DNA of 42,482 bases. Origin: Chloroflexota bacterium. Lineage in GTDB: Bacteria; Chloroflexota; Ktedonobacteria; Ktedonobacterales; Ktedonobacteraceae. This document shows, in pieces, positions 41,524 to 42,482 of this stretch. The translations under genes and the position numbers were made by a program. Under the pieces are notes generated by a model. It searched no databases. It was given only the letters and a program-made list of their open reading frames with translations, and was not told the DNA's origin. The stretch is taken from positions 1 to 42,482 of the forward strand of contig DAHVFL010000001.1 in the NCBI GenBank assembly GCA_027316975.1. The letters are read 5' to 3'. The stretch's first letter is position 1. Each line of letters opens with the position of its first letter.

Positions 41524-42482
41524 TTACCGCGCTTGCTCGTCACCTCCATTATCAGGCTTGAACTCGCTATCCCACTTTCCCATTGCTTGCTCTTGTTCCG
41601 AGAGAAACACATGAGAATAGATGTTTGCTGTTATCATGTAGTTGCTATGCCCTAAGATTTCTTGTATCACCTTCATGTCTACCCCCATACCGCGCAAGAG
41701 CGTTGCCGCGCTATGTCTCAAGTCATGAAAGCGCACATGCGGTAAGCCGGCTTCAGCAAGCACTTTATGGAACAACAAGTCGAGGTAACGGGGATTAAAA
41801 TACCCGCCGTGTAAGCCAGTGAAGACAAGATCACGATTTTCCCATTGACCGCCAACCTTTAATTTTGCCTCCAACTGTTCAATACGATGCTGTTTCAGCA
41901 TATCGATCACAAAGGACGCTAACACAACCGTTCGTTCTCCCGCCGTCGTCTTTGGTTCAGTTTCTACATACCCGAACTTTCCAATATAATCTACGGTTCG
42001 GTGTACCTTGACGGTTTGTTTCTCAAAGTCAACATCAGCCCAACGCAAGGCAAGTATTTCACCTCGCCGCAGTCCGGTTGTTAATGCCAGTGTAAGCAAC
42101 ATCTCTAACCGATTGCCGCGCAAACTTTCTAGCAACTTATGCGCCTGCTCCATTGTAAGAGGCTGTATTTCATGCTTTACAAGGCGTGGAGGTGACACCA
42201 CTTCACACACATTACGGGATACCAAATTCCAGCGTACTGCATTATCTAATGCCTTATGCAACACGCCGTGTATATGGTGAATAGACTTGGGTGATAGACC
42301 GTCCATTAGTTTCCGGTTGTACAACGATTGCACATGTTGAGGGGTAAGCTTTTCCAATTTTATGTTACCCAACGCTGGTACGATGTACGTGTTTATGACT
42401 TTGCGATACTTCACGTAGGTACTCACCTTGAGGCTTGATTTGTGAACCTCTTCAAGCCAATAGGTAAGGTACTGTTCTATCG
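41524..42482 (-). CDS. tyrosine recombinase / phage-type integrase (5' end outside window)
   Basis: The frame continues to the right edge, so the N-terminus is missing; 318 residues are visible. The first visible part (IEQYLTYWLEEV, then YVKYRKVINTYIVPALGNIKLEKLTPQHVQSLY) is the SAM-like core-binding domain. The catalytic domain has ALTTGLRRGEIL (Arg), the conserved Lys strand, HDLRHSAATLL (HxxR), LGHSN (His) and NIYSHV (Tyr nucleophile). The family integrates phages and islands at tRNA or tmRNA genes. Its stop is about 110 bases past the 3' end of ssrA and it reads toward ssrA, the classic layout of an island integrated in ssrA. The GTG at 42426 is internal to the protein. Confidence 0.93.
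   Translation of the reverse strand, partial: IEQYLTYWLEEVHKSSLKVSTYVKYRKVINTYIVPALGNIKLEKLTPQHVQSLYNRKLMDGLSPKSIHHIHGVLHKALDNAVRWNLVSRNVCEVVSPPRLVKHEIQPLTMEQAHKLLESLRGNRLEMLLTLALTTGLRRGEILALRWADVDFEKQTVKVHRTVDYIGKFGYVETEPKTTAGERTVVLASFVIDMLKQHRIEQLEAKLKVGGQWENRDLVFTGLHGGYFNPRYLDLLFHKVLAEAGLPHVRFHDLRHSAATLLRGMGVDMKVIQEILGHSNYMITANIYSHVFLSEQEQAMGKWDSEFKPDNGGDEQAR

Overview
The window looks like chromosome of a soil Chloroflexota bacterium, probably of the Ktedonobacteria. This is an inference from gene content (large IS605-type TnpB, GGDEF/HD-GYP and LysM membrane proteins, many palindromic intergenic repeats, fused xanthine dehydrogenase). No 16S rRNA or marker gene is present to prove it. 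Base composition is moderately GC-rich, and most genes lie on the minus strand.

Layout. (1) 1-5433: end of a UGSC-family gene, a perfect 70-bp palindrome, a GGDEF/HD-GYP cyclic-di-GMP protein, a two-domain cupredoxin lipoprotein, a LysM membrane protein and a lone receiver domain. (2) 5460-19839, all minus strand: a ten-gene catabolic cluster, transcribed as adenine deaminase, xanthine dehydrogenase FAD subunit, fused Fe-S/molybdenum xanthine dehydrogenase, FMN alpha-hydroxyacid oxidase, cysteine-synthase-like and threonine-synthase-like PLP enzymes, SsnA, YgeY, YqeA (carbamate kinase) and YgeW (carbamoyltransferase). YgeW/YgeY/YqeA/SsnA/XDH match the E. coli ygeW-ssnA purine/urate region, but YgfK, HyuA and the YgeX lyase are absent. 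Two fold-type II PLP enzymes and a flavin oxidase sit in the block instead. A URO-D-family gene lies upstream. (3) 21257-26432: an orphan Phd-like antitoxin and an alpha/beta hydrolase gene split by a roughly 3.85-kb insertion. The insertion carries a TnpB with an in-frame TGA, an unknown basic protein, a sigma-70-like factor with duplicated C-terminal helix-turn-helix units, and a small excisionase-type protein. (4) 26613-35104: YqeC (molybdenum-hydroxylase accessory protein), a methyltransferase, and a putrescine/amine catabolic set (PatD-like dehydrogenase, XRE-cupin regulator with paired operators, dialkylglycine-decarboxylase-like enzyme, saccharopine-dehydrogenase-like protein, PatA-like aminotransferase). 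(5) 35588-39902: HicAB toxin-antitoxin and a complete polar amino-acid ABC importer. (6) 40105-42482: a hydrolase, tmRNA (ssrA), and a tyrosine integrase that runs off the right edge, as expected for a genomic island integrated at the 3' end of ssrA.

How it fits together. Adenine deaminase and xanthine dehydrogenase would feed purine bases into a branch in which SsnA, YgeY and YgeW open and strip the ring-derived intermediates, and carbamate kinase recovers ATP from carbamoyl phosphate. YqeC probably helps mature the molybdenum hydroxylase. PatA and PatD would take putrescine to GABA under a PuuR-like regulator, and the ABC importer may supply amino acids or amines. Palindromic repeats of at least four families fill most intergenic gaps.
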